Origin: Zingiber officinale
Taxonomy: Eukaryota > Streptophyta > Magnoliopsida > Zingiberales > Zingiberaceae
NCBI RefSeq assembly: GCF_018446385.1
Contig: NC_055987.1
Location: 79,727,418-79,791,417, forward strand
DNA length: 64,000 bases
Reading direction: 5' to 3'
The notes under the pieces are model-generated. The model had not been told where the DNA came from and searched no databases. It saw only the letters and a list, made by a program, of their open reading frames with translations. The position numbers were made by a program, and so were the translations under genes. This document shows positions 48,491 to 60,746 of this stretch, piece by piece; positions within the stretch are counted from its first letter, which is position 1; every line of letters begins with the position of its first letter.

Positions 48491-49905
48491 TCAAGTGAAA
48501 AGATGGGGATATCGAGCTCGGATAGTGTCCTCGAGCTCCCAAGTAGCCTCCTCGTCCGAATGATGCTGCCATCCGACTTTAACCAACCGGATGGTCTTGT
48601 TCCGAATCGACGCTCTTCCGGCCGAGAACTGCATCGAACCTCCTCATGTAATGTCCTGAATCGAATATCCGCCAAGACATGTGTCGGATCAGTGCGATCT
48701 CCTCAGCATGGATACGTGAAATACATCGTGAACGCCTGACAGGGACGGTGGTAGTGCTAGTCGATAAGCTACCGCTCCGATCCTCTCCAAGATCTCGAAA
48801 GGACCAATGTACCGCGGAGCTAGCTTACCTCTGAGGCCAAATCTCTTCACCCCTTTCGTGGGCGAAACTCGTAGAAATACATGGTCGCCAACAGAGAACT
48901 CTAGTGGTCTGCGTCTCCGATCTGGCGGTCTTGCGCCTCTGACATCCTCCGTCTGATAGTACGGACCAACTCTGCATCCTGCTGAACTCTATGAGGTCCC
49001 AACAACTGGGCCTCTCCAACCTCATCCCAGAGGACGGGTGTCCGACAAGGTCTACCATACAACGCCTCAAACGGTGCCATCTGGATAGCCGAATGAAAGC
49101 TGTTGTTATAGGTAAACTCTACTAACGGCAGATGGTCCTCCCAACTGCCTCCGAAATCCATAACACATGACCTCAGCAGGTCCTCTAAAGTCTGAATGGT
49201 CCGCTCTGACTGTCCATCTGTCTGTGGATGGAAGGCTGTACTGAAACGGAGCTGTGTGCCCAAGGCCTGCTGCAGACTCTGCCAGAAACGAGACGTGAGC
49301 CGTGGATCTCTATCCAAAATGATACTCAATGGAACACCATGTAGTCTGATGATCTCCCGACAATACAGATCTGCCAATCGATCCAGGGAATCAGTCCTCC
49401 GAATCGCTAAGAAGTGTGCGGATTTGGTTAATCGATCTACGATTACCCAAATCGCGTCATGGCCTCGTCGTGTCCTCGGCAACCCTACCATAAAGTCCAT
49501 GGTAATGTGATCCCACTTCCACTCAGGAATAGGAATCCGCTGAAGTAATCCTGCAGGTCTCTGGTGTTCAGCCTTCACCTGCTGACAAACAAGACATCTA
49601 GCTACGAAATCCGCGATGTCTTTCTTCATACCGTTCCACCAATAGGAACGTCTCAAGTCTCGATACATACGGGTCCCGCCTGGATGGATCGCAAATCGAG
49701 AACGGTGTGCCTCCTGAAGTAGCTCCTGTAAGACCGGATGAGACTGAGGTACGCATAATCTGCCTCGGAAGAATATAATACCCTCCTTGTCTCGTGTAAA
49801 CTTGGTCTGCTGTCCGGAAGCAATCTGACTGCTAATAAACTGCAAATGCTTATCACTGGCCTGTGCCTCTCGGATCCTCGTCCTGATCGACGACTGAGCA
49901 ACCAT
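48491..49905 (-). pseudogene. Integrase and chromodomain-like C-terminus of element B
   Basis: The 334-codon open frame 49905-48901 is a nearly complete integrase: HHCC zinc finger (H in AIHPGG, CLVCQQVKAEH), catalytic D in ITMDFMVG, D in IILDRDPRL, E in DGQSERTIQ, then VEFTYNNSFHSAIQMAPFEA. A small deletion near 48905 (after EAQDRQ) shifts the frame. The GPF-type C-terminal domain follows ([37 protein letters not shown]) and after another frame change near 48640 a chromodomain-like end (LVKVGWQHHSDEEATWELED) stops at 48491. Integrase inserts the cDNA; the chromodomain is known to guide chromoviruses to marked chromatin. Only small indels separate this from a full frame. Confidence 0.92.
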
Positions 49906-49980
49906 GGTAACCAGAATACCCTGCTCTGTCGGTCCCTGCTCCTCCAGGTCTAACTCAGAAAAACTACGATCAAACCAGAA

Positions 49981-51959
49981 TCAATCCGGCAAGCTAAAGT
50001 CCTCCGACTTCCTCACGAGTGCATCTGCAACCACATTAGCTTTCCCTGGGTGGTAACTAATGGTACAATCGTAGTCCTTCAAGAACTCCATCCATCTCCT
50101 CTGTCGGAGATTAAGCTCCTTCTGAGTGAAAATGTATTTGAGACTCTTATGATCAGTGAGAATCTCAAATGTGATACCGTATAAATGATGACGCCAAAGC
50201 TTCAGAGCAAAGATGATGGCAGCTAACTCCAAGTCATGAACTGGGTAGTTCTTCTCATGCTCCTTCAGCTGACGAGAAGCATATGCATCAGATCAACGCC
50301 CAAACACTGTAGAGACGCGTCGGTGTAAAGTACAAATCCATCCTCTCCAGAAGGTAAAACCAAAACTGGAGCCGACACTAATCTCCGCTTCAGCTCCTGG
50401 AAGCTGGTCTCGCAATCCTCGGACCATACGAACTTCACGCCTTTCCGGGTAAGACGTGTCAGTGGCATAGCAATACGCGAGAAGCCCTCGACAAAACGTC
50501 GGTAATATCCGGCCAATCCTAGAAAACTGCGGATCTCCTGAACTGACTTCGGCTGCTCCCAACCGGTGACAGCCTCGATCTTCTGAGGATCAACTGAAAT
50601 ACCTCTGCTAGAAACCACGTGTCCCAGAAAACCGACTGAGGATAGCCAGAATGCACACTTGCTGAACTTCACGTACAGCTGATGTCGTCGAAGAATCTCC
50701 AAGACTGTGCGAAGATGCTGTGCATGCTCCTCCTCGGAACGAGAGTAGACCAATATGTCATCAATGAAAACGATAACAAACTGATCCAGATACTCCAGAA
50801 AGATGCGGTTCATCAAGTCCATAAACACCGCTGGAGCATTGGTAAGCCCAAATGGCATTACCAAAAACTCATAATGACCGTATCTGGTACGGAAAGCTGT
50901 CTTCTGGATATCAGAATCTCTGACTCTCAACTGATGATATCCGGATCGCAGATCAATCTTAGAATACACTGATGTACCTCTGAGCTGATCAAACAAATCC
51001 TCAATCCGTGGTAATGGATATTTATTTCTGACGGTCACTGAATTCAGCTGCCTGTAGTCAATACACAACCTCATAGTACCATCCTTTTTCTTGACAAACA
51101 GAACTGGAGAACCCCATGGTGAAACACTAGGGCGAATAAATCCCCTGTCTAAAAGCTCCTGGAGTTGAACCTTCAGCTCGTTCAACTCTTTTGGTGTCAT
51201 ACGATACGGAGCTTTCAATGTTGGCGCGGTTCCCGGAATCAGCTCAATAGCGAACTCCACTGGCCTTCTGGGAGGCAAACCTGGCAGCTCCTCTGGAAAT
51301 ACATCTGGGTATTCCCGGACAACAGGAACGTCAGAGAGCTGCGAACTACTACTGTCCTCAGTACTGATCAACGACAACAGAAAACCATGACAACCGTGAG
51401 ACAGCAGCTTCTGCGCCTGAATCACCGAAATAATCGAGATGTCGTCGTCTCTGATGCCAGTGAAACTCCACGAGGGTTGGTTCAGAGGCCGAAAGGTGAC
51501 CACCCTCGTCTGGCAATCAACGGGAGCATGATATACTGATAGCCAATCCATACCAAGAATGATATCAAACTCGACCATCTCCAATACTAGAAGATCTACC
51601 GTAAGTATCATGTTGCCAAAGTCTAACGGGCAACCTCTGATCTCCTGGGTGACGTCTAAAGTATCACCGGACGGTAGGGAGACAGTCAATCGCCACAACC
51701 TAACAGTAGGTAATCTACCAATCTCCCGCATAAAGGTACGGGATATAAAAGAGTGCGAACTACCAGTATCAATCAAAATATCAGCAGTAAATGCATAAAT
51801 GGAAATCGCATCATGAAAACGGATCCGCTCGCTCCGAGCATCCTCTCGTAATAGCATGAACACGACCGCCTCGCGGAGGAGGAGGTGGTAATCTGCGGGG
51901 TAAGCCTCGCCATCGAGGCGGACTATGTGCGATAAGACCGAGAGGATGGTGATCGACAT
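49981..51959 (-). pseudogene. Protease, reverse transcriptase and RNase H of element B
   Basis: Open from 51959 to 50265 (minus). Protease has intact [10 protein letters not shown] (about 51770) and [10 protein letters not shown] has [35 protein letters not shown] and catalytic FIDDILVYS (about 50750), followed by [11 protein letters not shown] and the tether [17 protein letters not shown]. RNase H starts with [10 protein letters not shown], where about 28 bp are missing near 50290, shifting the frame; it continues at 50232-49981 with [11 protein letters not shown] text, [21 protein letters not shown]. Apart from that deletion the enzyme region is intact. Relative of element C's pol. Confidence 0.93.
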
Positions 51960-53562
51960 CTGTGGTACGGGTCAGAATCGAGTCTCGACATCGCCTCGAG
52001 TTGATAATAAGGTCCCGAGCAAAACTGGGGCTGCATACATGAGTACTCGCCAAGCATGCCAAATGCCGCCGCGGAGGAGCGCCTCCGACGCTGTGAAGAT
52101 TGGGCCGCCTCCTCGATGCCCCGCCGACTAGACTGCCCCCGACCGACCCTCCGGCCGTGTGAGCCGAGCTTCACCGACAATCTCGGCTCTGGTGCCCAGC
52201 TTGCAATAAAAGCAACCGACTGCCTCTAGAGCAAGCTGGGTGAGGTGATCTCCGGATCCACATCTCGAAACAATGAGTATCAGGAAGGTGGTTGCTTGCT
52301 CGCTAGAAAACCGGAACGCCTCAAGAAGATCGCCTCGATTGAGGCCTACGACGCCCAAGAACTCGACTGATCGCGACTACTCGAGGCCGCATCCTGCCGC
52401 CGAGTCTGCTGGACCCGCCCGTGTCCACCCAGATGCCTTTTCCTATCCGGATATGCTGTCTGCCGAGCTAACTCTATCATCAAAGCTCGATTCAATGCAT
52501 CAGAGTAAGATGAAATCCCTAATCCGGCAAGCTGTACATGCAGATAACCATCCAATCCCTGTATAAACTGCATCATGCGAGTTCTGTCCTCCGCAACTAA
52601 CTCTGGACAAAACTGAGCCAACCGGAGGAATTCAGTATTATACTCGGTCACTGAGCGATTATTCTGCCTCAGACTCATAAAATCCTGTCGGCGAGCCATC
52701 TGATAAGACAATGGAAAGAAACGGCTCTCAAAAGCCTCTCTGAACCTGGTCCATGTGACGTTGCGCTCACCAATAATAGAACGCTGAGTAACCCACCAGG
52801 CATTAGCTTCATCCCGTAAATGGTAAGCAGCCAGCTCTGCTTTCTCCCACTCGGAGCAAGCCATATAGAAGAAAGTCTGCTCCATAGTCTCTATCCATGA
52901 CAGAGTCATACTCGGATCGAGATCTCCGCGGAAAAGAGTGAAACGAGTCTTCATCGACTCGGCCAGTGCTGGAATCCTAGCTCGTGCAGCGACAATATCA
53001 GTGAGCTGTGTCGGGACGGCTGCAGGAACTGGCGGAAACACTGGAGCTGATACTACAGGTGGTACCGCGGAATAAACCGGAGGAAGAACTCCCGGTGCTG
53101 CTGTATATACCGGAGCATAAGCCGTCGGTGGTACTGCCTGGGGAATAAAAGTGGTGGCAACTGGAGGTACGGTAGGAAAAGGTACCGCATGTGGTGCAGC
53201 AGCTGCTACTGTAGGCACTGGGGGCACAGGTGCCACTGGTATAGGATACACCGTAGATCCAAGTGGTGGTGACACTGAATACGTCGTAGGCTGCGCGGGA
53301 GCAAATGTCGGGTACACCAATGGTACCCCTGATGGTACTGTAAATAAGGTAGGAGTGGATACCGTCGGTGTGGCCAAAGTAGGTATCTCTACAGGAGCTA
53401 TCGGGATTTGAGAGCCCGATGCTCCCGCTGCATCCTGAGTCTGTCCCTGACTGACAGGCTCACTAACAGTGGGCATCTCTGGCATATCTAGAGATCCCGT
53501 GGTCCTCGCACATGGTCGTCCAGCACCACGTCTCGCAGCAATACGAGTAGATCATCTCATAT
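51960..53562 (-). pseudogene. Gag of element B, with a damaged C-terminal part
   Basis: A start at ATG about 53562 is followed within two codons by a frame break; the open frame 53485-52346 begins MPEMPTVSEP. It has a long Pro/Val/Ala-rich N-terminal part (about 53420-53000) and the capsid-like gag domain (KTRFTLFRGDLDPSMTLSW, AYHLRDEANAWW, RRQDFMSLRQNNRSVTEYN). The segment 52345-51960 should hold one or two zinc knuckles; only pieces such as CFYCKLG remain, in shifting frames. This stretch is much more damaged than the pol to its 3' side. Confidence 0.88.
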
Positions 53563-54037
53563 CTGTTAAATTAAATTACAGATATCAATACCAATATAAC
53601 CAACATAAAATAACAACATACCTATTTGCTGTCTGGAGATGTTCCGTCGCTGTCCAGTCCCCAATTTGACCTCAAAATTCCGAACGTACATATCGCCGGA
53701 AATCCAAATAAATCCGAAACGGAAATCCGAAACATAACCATATCGAAAATCCGATAATGCCCAGTTTGACTCGCAAACCTGGCTAACCCAAATATCCAGA
53801 ATACCAACAACAGGTATCCGATAAATCTCAAGAACACCAAAAGCAGGTATCATAACCCGCTCTGATACCAAATAAATTGGTATCAGATAAATCCCGAAAA
53901 TCCATAATACAAAAATCCAACAAGTATCGCCAAACTTGGCGCTCTGATACCAAGTAAATAAATTGGTATCAGGTTATCCCAAACATCCAAAATACGAAAA
54001 CAAAAGATCGTATAACTATGCTCTGATACCACTAAAT
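53563..54037 (-). other. Leader of element B with three primer-binding-site copies
   Basis: On the minus strand the genuine PBS, TGGTATCAGAGC, lies at 54031-54020, 6 bp from the 5' LTR. Exact copies follow at 53952-53941 and 53871-53860, 79 and 81 bp apart. Each extra copy is paired with an inverted TTGGTATCAG arm, giving 10-bp perfect stems at 53944-53972 (9-base loop) and 53862-53886 (5-base loop). The rest of the leader is AT-rich with repeated 'AATCCGAAA/ATATCC' text; its short open frames are not genes. Confidence 0.85.
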
Positions 54038-57000
54038 TGTCACGCCCCCAGAAGAGTCCCTGTCCGAGAAAATTTCGGCAGCATCTCCCCTGTACGGCGG
54101 ACAATCAAAAATTTTCTACAAGCACTAATACTCAGCCACAGGCGGCTGGAATCATAACAATAATAAAAATCAATCACCACGCAGTTTATATATATATTCA
54201 GCCTCTAGCTGACACAACCACGCAGTAATAATACTCTGACTCAAAAACCACCCTATTCAACTACACTCGTAAAGCTCAAAACCGACGAACTCACCTCTTC
54301 TGCCATCCAGGCAGGCATGTAGTAGAATAAAAACCAAATCCAAATCCATCAATATAATAAAAATCTATATCATGTCCATAAGCAAATAAATCCAGAACAT
54401 AACGAGTTCAAACAATCTAGAACAGAAAGAAACCAAAGAAAACCAAACATATCCTGGAGGTCTGCAGGACCAGCACTACGTGCAGTGAGGACTAGTGACT
54501 GACAAGATCAACACGAAAATATCAACAATGGAGGCGGGTGAGTCCAACACTCAGCAGTACAGTTGATATGCAAAGTAAAGAAACAACACCTAGCACTAAT
54601 CATGTACTCGATAAGAAAGATAAGAATGCATCTGAAATAAGCAGAGAATACCTTGTACTAACCTGTCCTGAGTATAAGGTCAAACAGTCCGAGGGATAAG
54701 GAAATCCTATATGCATGTCAAACATAGGTATCCAAACAATATGCAGCATATAAATGCAGCAAACACAAACACAAGCAATAAATGAATCATGCATATGATG
54801 CCAATGATGCGTCCTGGTCACCCCTGACGCCAGTCGATCATCTCACACACAATAGTGAGGCCGAGTGGGTAGGGCTATGACAACCGTGCACTCTGTCGTC
54901 ACTACTCCTGATGAGTGACCTAGTGGACGGGATGCTGTCGGAGTACACCTATCCTCCTACCCCAAATCATAAATGGGGGAGCATAATGCTCTCATCTCCC
55001 GGTGCTCAAAGACGGGGAGGAATCTCTGTCGGATAACACGTTGTGTCACACTACCCATGAGCGGACCAACGGTGCCTAACAGAGTCCCTGCTGCAACACA
55101 CTCAGCCTGAATCGACCACTAACCCATGAGTGGTGGTGTGTGCAGATCCATGTAACTGGCGATGTGCTCAACAATAATGGAGCGGACTATCGCACAGCAT
55201 GCAATCATGCAAATGGTGCATGGCACTAACCACAAGAATATCCTGACCTAATCCACATATATATAAAAATGCATCAAAGGCCAACGAATCCAAAACAATC
55301 CAAAGGTATACAGAAGGTATAAAACCTAGGTCCTGAACATGGTGAAACATGGTATATCACTACCCCTATAAGCAGGTATAAACAGGTAAAATATACCTGA
55401 GATGCAAAACCAATCAATCAATCAAGCATGTAAGATTTGGGTAGTGATTAACCGAAACAAATAAGAAACACAATTAATACAACATGTTAATTTAATTACT
55501 AAGCATATCAAATGACATAAGTCAAAAGTACCCGCCTCCAATCGAAATGGTCCAATACACTAATCGAGATACCCGTCGAGACACCGTCTCAAATCAAAGT
55601 CCTGTATCACCAATATATACATTTTTATTTAGCTAATAATTCAAATGAATTGCTAAATAAAATTCCCAACACAACTTAGGACAAAACCCTAAGTCATAAT
55701 CATTAACCTACCTAATTAAACACAAATAATTTAGTTACTCAACCTGTATCAAATAACTAAATCAGACTCTTAATTCAATTAGGAAACCCTAATTATCGAT
55801 TAACCTTAATTGATCATCAATTAACTTGTCCACACAAAAACCTAGATCCACCCAAATATGTATATTCGGCTGTTGAGTCACTGCCGAAGACACCTGCTGT
55901 CGTTCCAAACCAAATACCTCTAGTTAACCTAGAGTATGGATCGTTAGTCAGGAAGTACACAAGTACAAATTAATTACCTCATACCCAAATCAAATCTATC
56001 ATCACAATAGTTCAAACAACATAGAATCTACAGCAAAGATACAAATTCTCTACTCCTTACCTCACTACCAAGCCACTGTTGACGCTGGAAATGTTGGTCG
56101 GAGCTAGGTAGAGCCGCAATCCTCCACACAAATACCCTAATCAGCAATTCCCCTTACAACCTAAGTATCCAAACCAATCATGTCACCAACCGAATCTGAA
56201 TTAAATTGATACATATGAATCAAACCACAACTTACCTAAATCTAAATATCTTCCTGCCAACTCACAACCATAGATCTTGTTGTTGGAACTTGGTGCCGAA
56301 GCTGGGGATCATCCCCTACTAGTGATGCTTGGATCCACAATAGAGCCGCTGATCTCTCAAATGTGGCAGTAAGGAGACCCTGTGTAAAGCACTGCTCGGC
56401 CAATTCCAACTAATCGAGAGTAAGGCTCGGCTTAGAAGGATCCACTGGAGGAGTGTAGTTGATGATCAAAGACACGAGGCAGGGAAAGTTTTAGCCGGCG
56501 CTAGGTTTCCCGTGGCCGGCGCTGCCTCGGAAAGGAGAGGGAAGGCCGACACGAGGGCTGAGGAGCAACACCCAGCGATGTTAAGTCACAGGCGACGGCG
56601 CTGGGAACTCCACGACAAGGCTAGGGCAGAGGAGAAGAATTGGTCGGCTTGGTGCGTCGCCGGCGGCTAGGGCACCGAGACAGAGAAAAGGTGAGGAGAT
56701 GGCCGGCGTCAGTGACAGAGATCAAACTTCCGGCGATGCTAGGGCTTCGGCAGCAGGGAGAAGAAAACTGGGACTGGCTAGGGCACGCTGCTTCGGCTCG
56801 GGGGGAGAAGTAGAGAAGAGGAAGGAAACCGTCGAATGGTGGTTAGGGCAAGGGAAGAAGGCGCGCGATCGGTGTCGGGGAGAAGAAATGAGGAAACGGC
56901 GACACAAAGAAAAGAAAATAAAAATAAATAAAGAAAAAGGAATTTAGAAATTCAACTTTTCCTCATTTAAATGGGGTAGCCTAAACAGGCTTTTCCGGAC

Positions 57001-57119
57001 CCTGTTTTTATCCCCGTCAACTCATCCGTACGAGCTCCGAAAAATTCCCGAAAAATTTCCATAAATTCCGGAAAAAATTCCCTTATTAATATTCCCTATT
57101 TTTTTTTCGGTATTTTACA
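54038..57119 (-). mobile_element. 5' LTR of element B
   Basis: Minus strand start at 57119, end GGGGCGTGACA at 54038. Followed on the minus strand by ATTTAG and the PBS. Pairs with 45313-48381. Confidence 0.93.
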
Positions 57120-57124
57120 ATAAG

Positions 57125-57186
57125 AAAGAATTTTTGAGTATGTATGTATCCTGGAATAGTTAAGTAAGTAAGTAACCCCGCCCCTT
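57125..57186 (+). mobile_element. Remaining 3' tip of element A's 3' LTR
   Basis: AAAGAATTTTTGAGTATGTA to TTAAGTAAGTAA matches 38332-38380 of the 5' LTR. The next bases (CCCCGCCCCTT) do not match the expected GGGCGTTACA end. Confidence 0.75.
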
Positions 57187-58215
57187 ATAAGGGTTGATTT
57201 TAAAGGATGATGTTAGCTCTTTGGAAACTTAGTTAAAATTATAAAACCACTAGAAGGTGGAACCTTTTAACAGTCTTTAACAAAGTTGAAAAAGCTAGTA
57301 AAACTATACGTAGAGAAGTACTTGTTTAGATTTTGAAATTTTGTTAGTGAAATATTTGGAGCCAAATGATTTTTGAGAAAACATTTTTGAAATCGCTTTT
57401 TACTTAGTAGAAATTTTTGAAAGCAATGAGTTAAATTTTGCAAAACTATGCTTTACTTAGGAAAGCAAGAATTTACAAAGTTAGATTTAAAAGTGGGCTA
57501 AGATTTAAAATTTTGAAAATAGCTATGTAGATAAAAGTTGGAACTTAGGTAAGTTCTTTGCAAGTATAGCTTAAAAAAAACTTAGCTTAATTTTTAACAA
57601 TTCTTATTAAATTTTAAGACAACGAGGGAGTGGAGTAGCTAAAAATTTTGTTTAGGTTATTTACTCAAAGTCAGTTGGTCCTTAAGTCCAAGCATGAGTC
57701 AAGTTCAATAGATTTCAAATTATCCAGTTTTACTTTAAGTTGTATCAGAGCCCTAAAGATCAAACATGCTTAACCTGAAAACTGAGTATCCTTTATCAAC
57801 TGTCCAACCTTTAGCTACTTGCTGATTGTCTAGAGGGCAACAGCTTTCACTTGGTTAGTCAAGTTAAGTCAATTTGGTCCAGATAGATTTGACTAGAGCT
57901 GGAAAACTTGACTTGATTGATGTATATTACGTGTTTAACGCCCAGACTCATATTGATGCACAGATATAAGCATTCTTGAGTCCAGGCTGTACCCTATGCA
58001 TCTCACGTCGTTCTATGTCTTTCAAACACAATCAAGGTATACCTAGGTGTTTGTGAGATGCTCTGGCTCAAATCTAGGGGGAGCATGATATCTAGGGTAG
58101 AGCCTAGGCTAAGTCCAACTTTTGAAAAATCTAATAAATTGGAATTTTGAAAACTATTTTTCCTAGAATTTGAAAAAACACGTAAAAGCAAGATGATTAA
58201 GTAAAAAAGAAACAC
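57187..58215 (-). other. 3' interior of element E between RNase H and element A
   Basis: AT-rich text with no domain on either strand. The minus-strand frame 58003-58215 has no recognisable family. A CTAGGGGGAGCAT block (58075-58086, + strand) lies near the end of pol. SIRE-type elements often have a long segment, sometimes with an env-like frame, here; I see no such frame. Confidence 0.6.
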
Positions 58216-59472
58216 CTATTCTACCCAACACATTCCTATTTGCCTTCTAAGTGCATTGAACTCAAGTTCAGGTAAGGGTTTTGTAAAAATTTCAGCTAGG
58301 TTTGATTTGGACTCAACATGGTTGAGTGCAATTTCACCCTTAGCTACGTGATCCCTTACAAAATGGTGTTTTACCTCTATGTGTTTAGTCCTAGAATGGT
58401 GAATAGGATTTTTGGTCAGATTAATTGAGCTGATATTATCAATAAAGATTTTTGTAATTTTATATTCTAGTTGATATTCTTTTAATGTATGCATCATCCA
58501 CAACAGTTGAGATGCACATTCTCCTAGGGCTATGTATTCAGCTTCTGTAGTAAATAAAGCAACACAATGTTGCTTTCTGCTTGACCAACTTACTAGGCAT
58601 TGATCTAGAATTTGGCAGCTACCACTTGTACTTTTTCTGTCTAATTTGCACCCGGCATAGTCCGAATCAGAATAGCCAAAAAGGTCAAAGGTGCAAGTTC
58701 TAGGATACCAAAGTCCTACATTTAGAGTACCTTTAATGTACCTAAGTATTCTTTTAACATATGTTAGGTGTGATTCTTTTGCACAGGATTGGTATCTTGC
58801 TCACATATCTACTGCAAACAATATATCGGGTCGGCTTGCAGTTAGGTAAAGTAAGCTACCTATGGCACTTCTATAGTACTTTGGATCTACTGGTTTCCCT
58901 TCTGGGTCAGAGTCAATGTTGATGTTAGTTGCCATTGGAGTATTTATTATTTTTGAATTTTCCATGCAGAATTTTTTAATTAACTCCTTAGCATATTTAG
59001 TTTGATAAATGTAGATTCCATCTTTGGTTTGTTTTATTTGTAAGCCTAAGAAAAAGTTGAGTTTCCCAACCATACTAATTTCGAATTCATTTTTCATTAA
59101 TCTAACGAATTCTTTTAAAAACTTAGAGTTAGTTGAGCCAAAAATTATATCGTCAATATAGATTTGGGCTATGAAGATGTCTTTTTCTATAGTTTTTACA
59201 AATAGGGTCGGATCTATTTATCCTTGGTTAAAGCCTTTGGATATTAAGTAATTAGATAATCTTTCATACCATGCCCTAGGGGCTTGTTTTAGTCCATATA
59301 AAGCCTTTTTTAGTTTAAATACATGGTTTGTGTAGTCTAAGTCTTCAAATCCTGGGGGTTGGCTTACATAGACTTCTTCCTTGATAAACCCATTTAAAAA
59401 GGCTGACTTAACATCCATTTGGTATAACCTAAACCTTTATGTGTTGCATAGGCTAATAGCATCCTAATGGAT

Positions 59473-60746
59473 GTTGGTGCGGGAAGCATCCGACGATCGA
59501 ATCTAAGTTTTGATAATGGCAAAGGATTCAAAGTTAAGGTGTGTTGTTATCTAACATGTTGAATGAGTGTTTCAGGAAAGTCCTAACTGCGGTTAGGCAG
59601 ATGAAAACCCTAGGGGGTGGTAACCCTAGGTGGAGAAAAGTCCTAGCTGCGGTTAGGCAAAGGGAAAAACCCTAGGGGGCGGTAACCCTAGGTCATAGGG
59701 AGTGGTAACCCTATGCGTAAAGTCTTGGCAGGTCGATGGCTTCAGGCAAAAGTCCTAGGGGGTGGTAACCCTAAGTGGAAAGTCCTGGTGTCGCGAACCA
59801 GGTGAAAGACTGGACCAGCCGGGAAGCGGATGTCCAGTAGAAAGTCCGGAGCAAAAGTCCAGTCGATCTGGAGGATCGCACTGGCAACAGGTAAATCTCC
59901 TGAGTGGAGTAGGTGAGGACGCGTTCCCCGTAGAGGGAACAGTAGGCGTCGGGTCGACCTAGAGTTTCCGGACGGAAATCCAAAGTCAGACCCGGACAGT
60001 CCGGAGACTGTCATAATATTCTTTATCATATTCATACTATTGTTTTATGCTAACTCTGTGTTGCAGGATATTGTTTGGGACTAACATGTCTTGCAAGTGC
60101 AAAATAACGAAGTTTTCCCTCGGATGAACAGTGTCCGAGGCGCCTCCATGGAGCTTGGAGGCGCCTCGGGTGCAAAAGCTGACCTGGCCGCGAAGCAGGG
60201 ATGAAGGCGCCTCGGTTGGCTATGGAGGCGCCTTGGAAGGCGCCTTGAAGACCTATGAAGGTGCCTTCAAGGTGATAAGCGCAGAATGGTCAGCGCTCAT
60301 CTGCACGGTGGACTCGGAGCTATGGAGGCACCTTCGGAGGCTTTCAAGGCGCCTTGGATGCCCTTTATAAGGGGTCTTCGATCAACAATTGACAAGCTTT
60401 CCTTCTGCTGTGTGCTGCTCAAGAAACGACTCTAAAGTGCTGTTGCAGTCGCCGATGACCCGAAGCTTCAGTTATTATTTTGTTGTCGGTATTATTTCAA
60501 TTCCAGTTGTACTTATTTCCTTGTACTTATTCACGATATTTTAGTTGTTGCCCACGGAAAGCGATCAAGGATCGCGGGCCTTCGAGTAGGAGTCGATCTA
60601 GGCTCCGAACGAAGTAAACGACTATGTCTCTGTGTTTGTGTTTATTTACATTTCCGCTGCGTATTTTACTCCGATAGTTTTATGAATCGAACGAAATAGC
60701 CACGAGCGCTATTCACCCCCCCCTCTAGCGCGGTCTCGATCCAACA
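59473..60746 (+). mobile_element. Solo SIRE-type LTR inside element E's RT (LTR I)
   Basis: TGTTGGTGCGGG to CTCGATCCAACA, 1274 bp, flanked by ATGGA at 59468-59472 and 60747-60751. Reverse complement matches element E's own LTR (33416-34678), so a member of the same family landed here in opposite orientation and later lost its interior. Contains eight GGCGCC-type palindromes (60137-60360), a TTTATAA box at about 60365 and a C-rich end. The + strand frame 60131-60370 simply translates the repeats. Confidence 0.95.
60365..60371 (+). promoter_or_regulatory. Predicted TATA box of solo LTR I
   Basis: TTTATAA directly after the last GGCGCC palindrome, in the same relation as in the LTR at 1-752. 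Confidence 0.5.

Larger units (their letters stand above)
45313..57119 (-). mobile_element. Full-length chromodomain Ty3/gypsy element (element B)
   Basis: 3.07-kb LTRs at 45313-48381 and 54038-57119 flank a 5.66-kb interior read on the minus strand. The target duplication ATAAG is at 45308-45312 and 57120-57124, inside element A's 3' LTR. PBS 54031-54020, gag, protease, RT, RNase H, integrase, chromodomain-like C-terminus and polypurine tract are all present in order. It looks like a Tekay/Del-type chromovirus. It is the youngest layer of the E-A-B stack. Confidence 0.95.
35104..57186 (+). mobile_element. Ty3/gypsy element lacking integrase (element A), nested in E and interrupted by B
   Basis: 5' LTR 35104-38416, PBS 38420, gag, protease, RT, RNase H, polypurine tract 42071-42079, 3' LTR 42080-45312 continued at 57125-57186. 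The interior is only 3.66 kb because it goes from RNase H straight to the 3' untranslated end; no integrase or chromodomain is present. ATAAG lies at 35099-35103 and 57187-57191. The last roughly 30 bp of the 3' LTR do not match the 5' LTR (it ends ...CCCCGCCCCTT, not GGGCGTTACA), so the right border is less certain. Confidence 0.88.
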
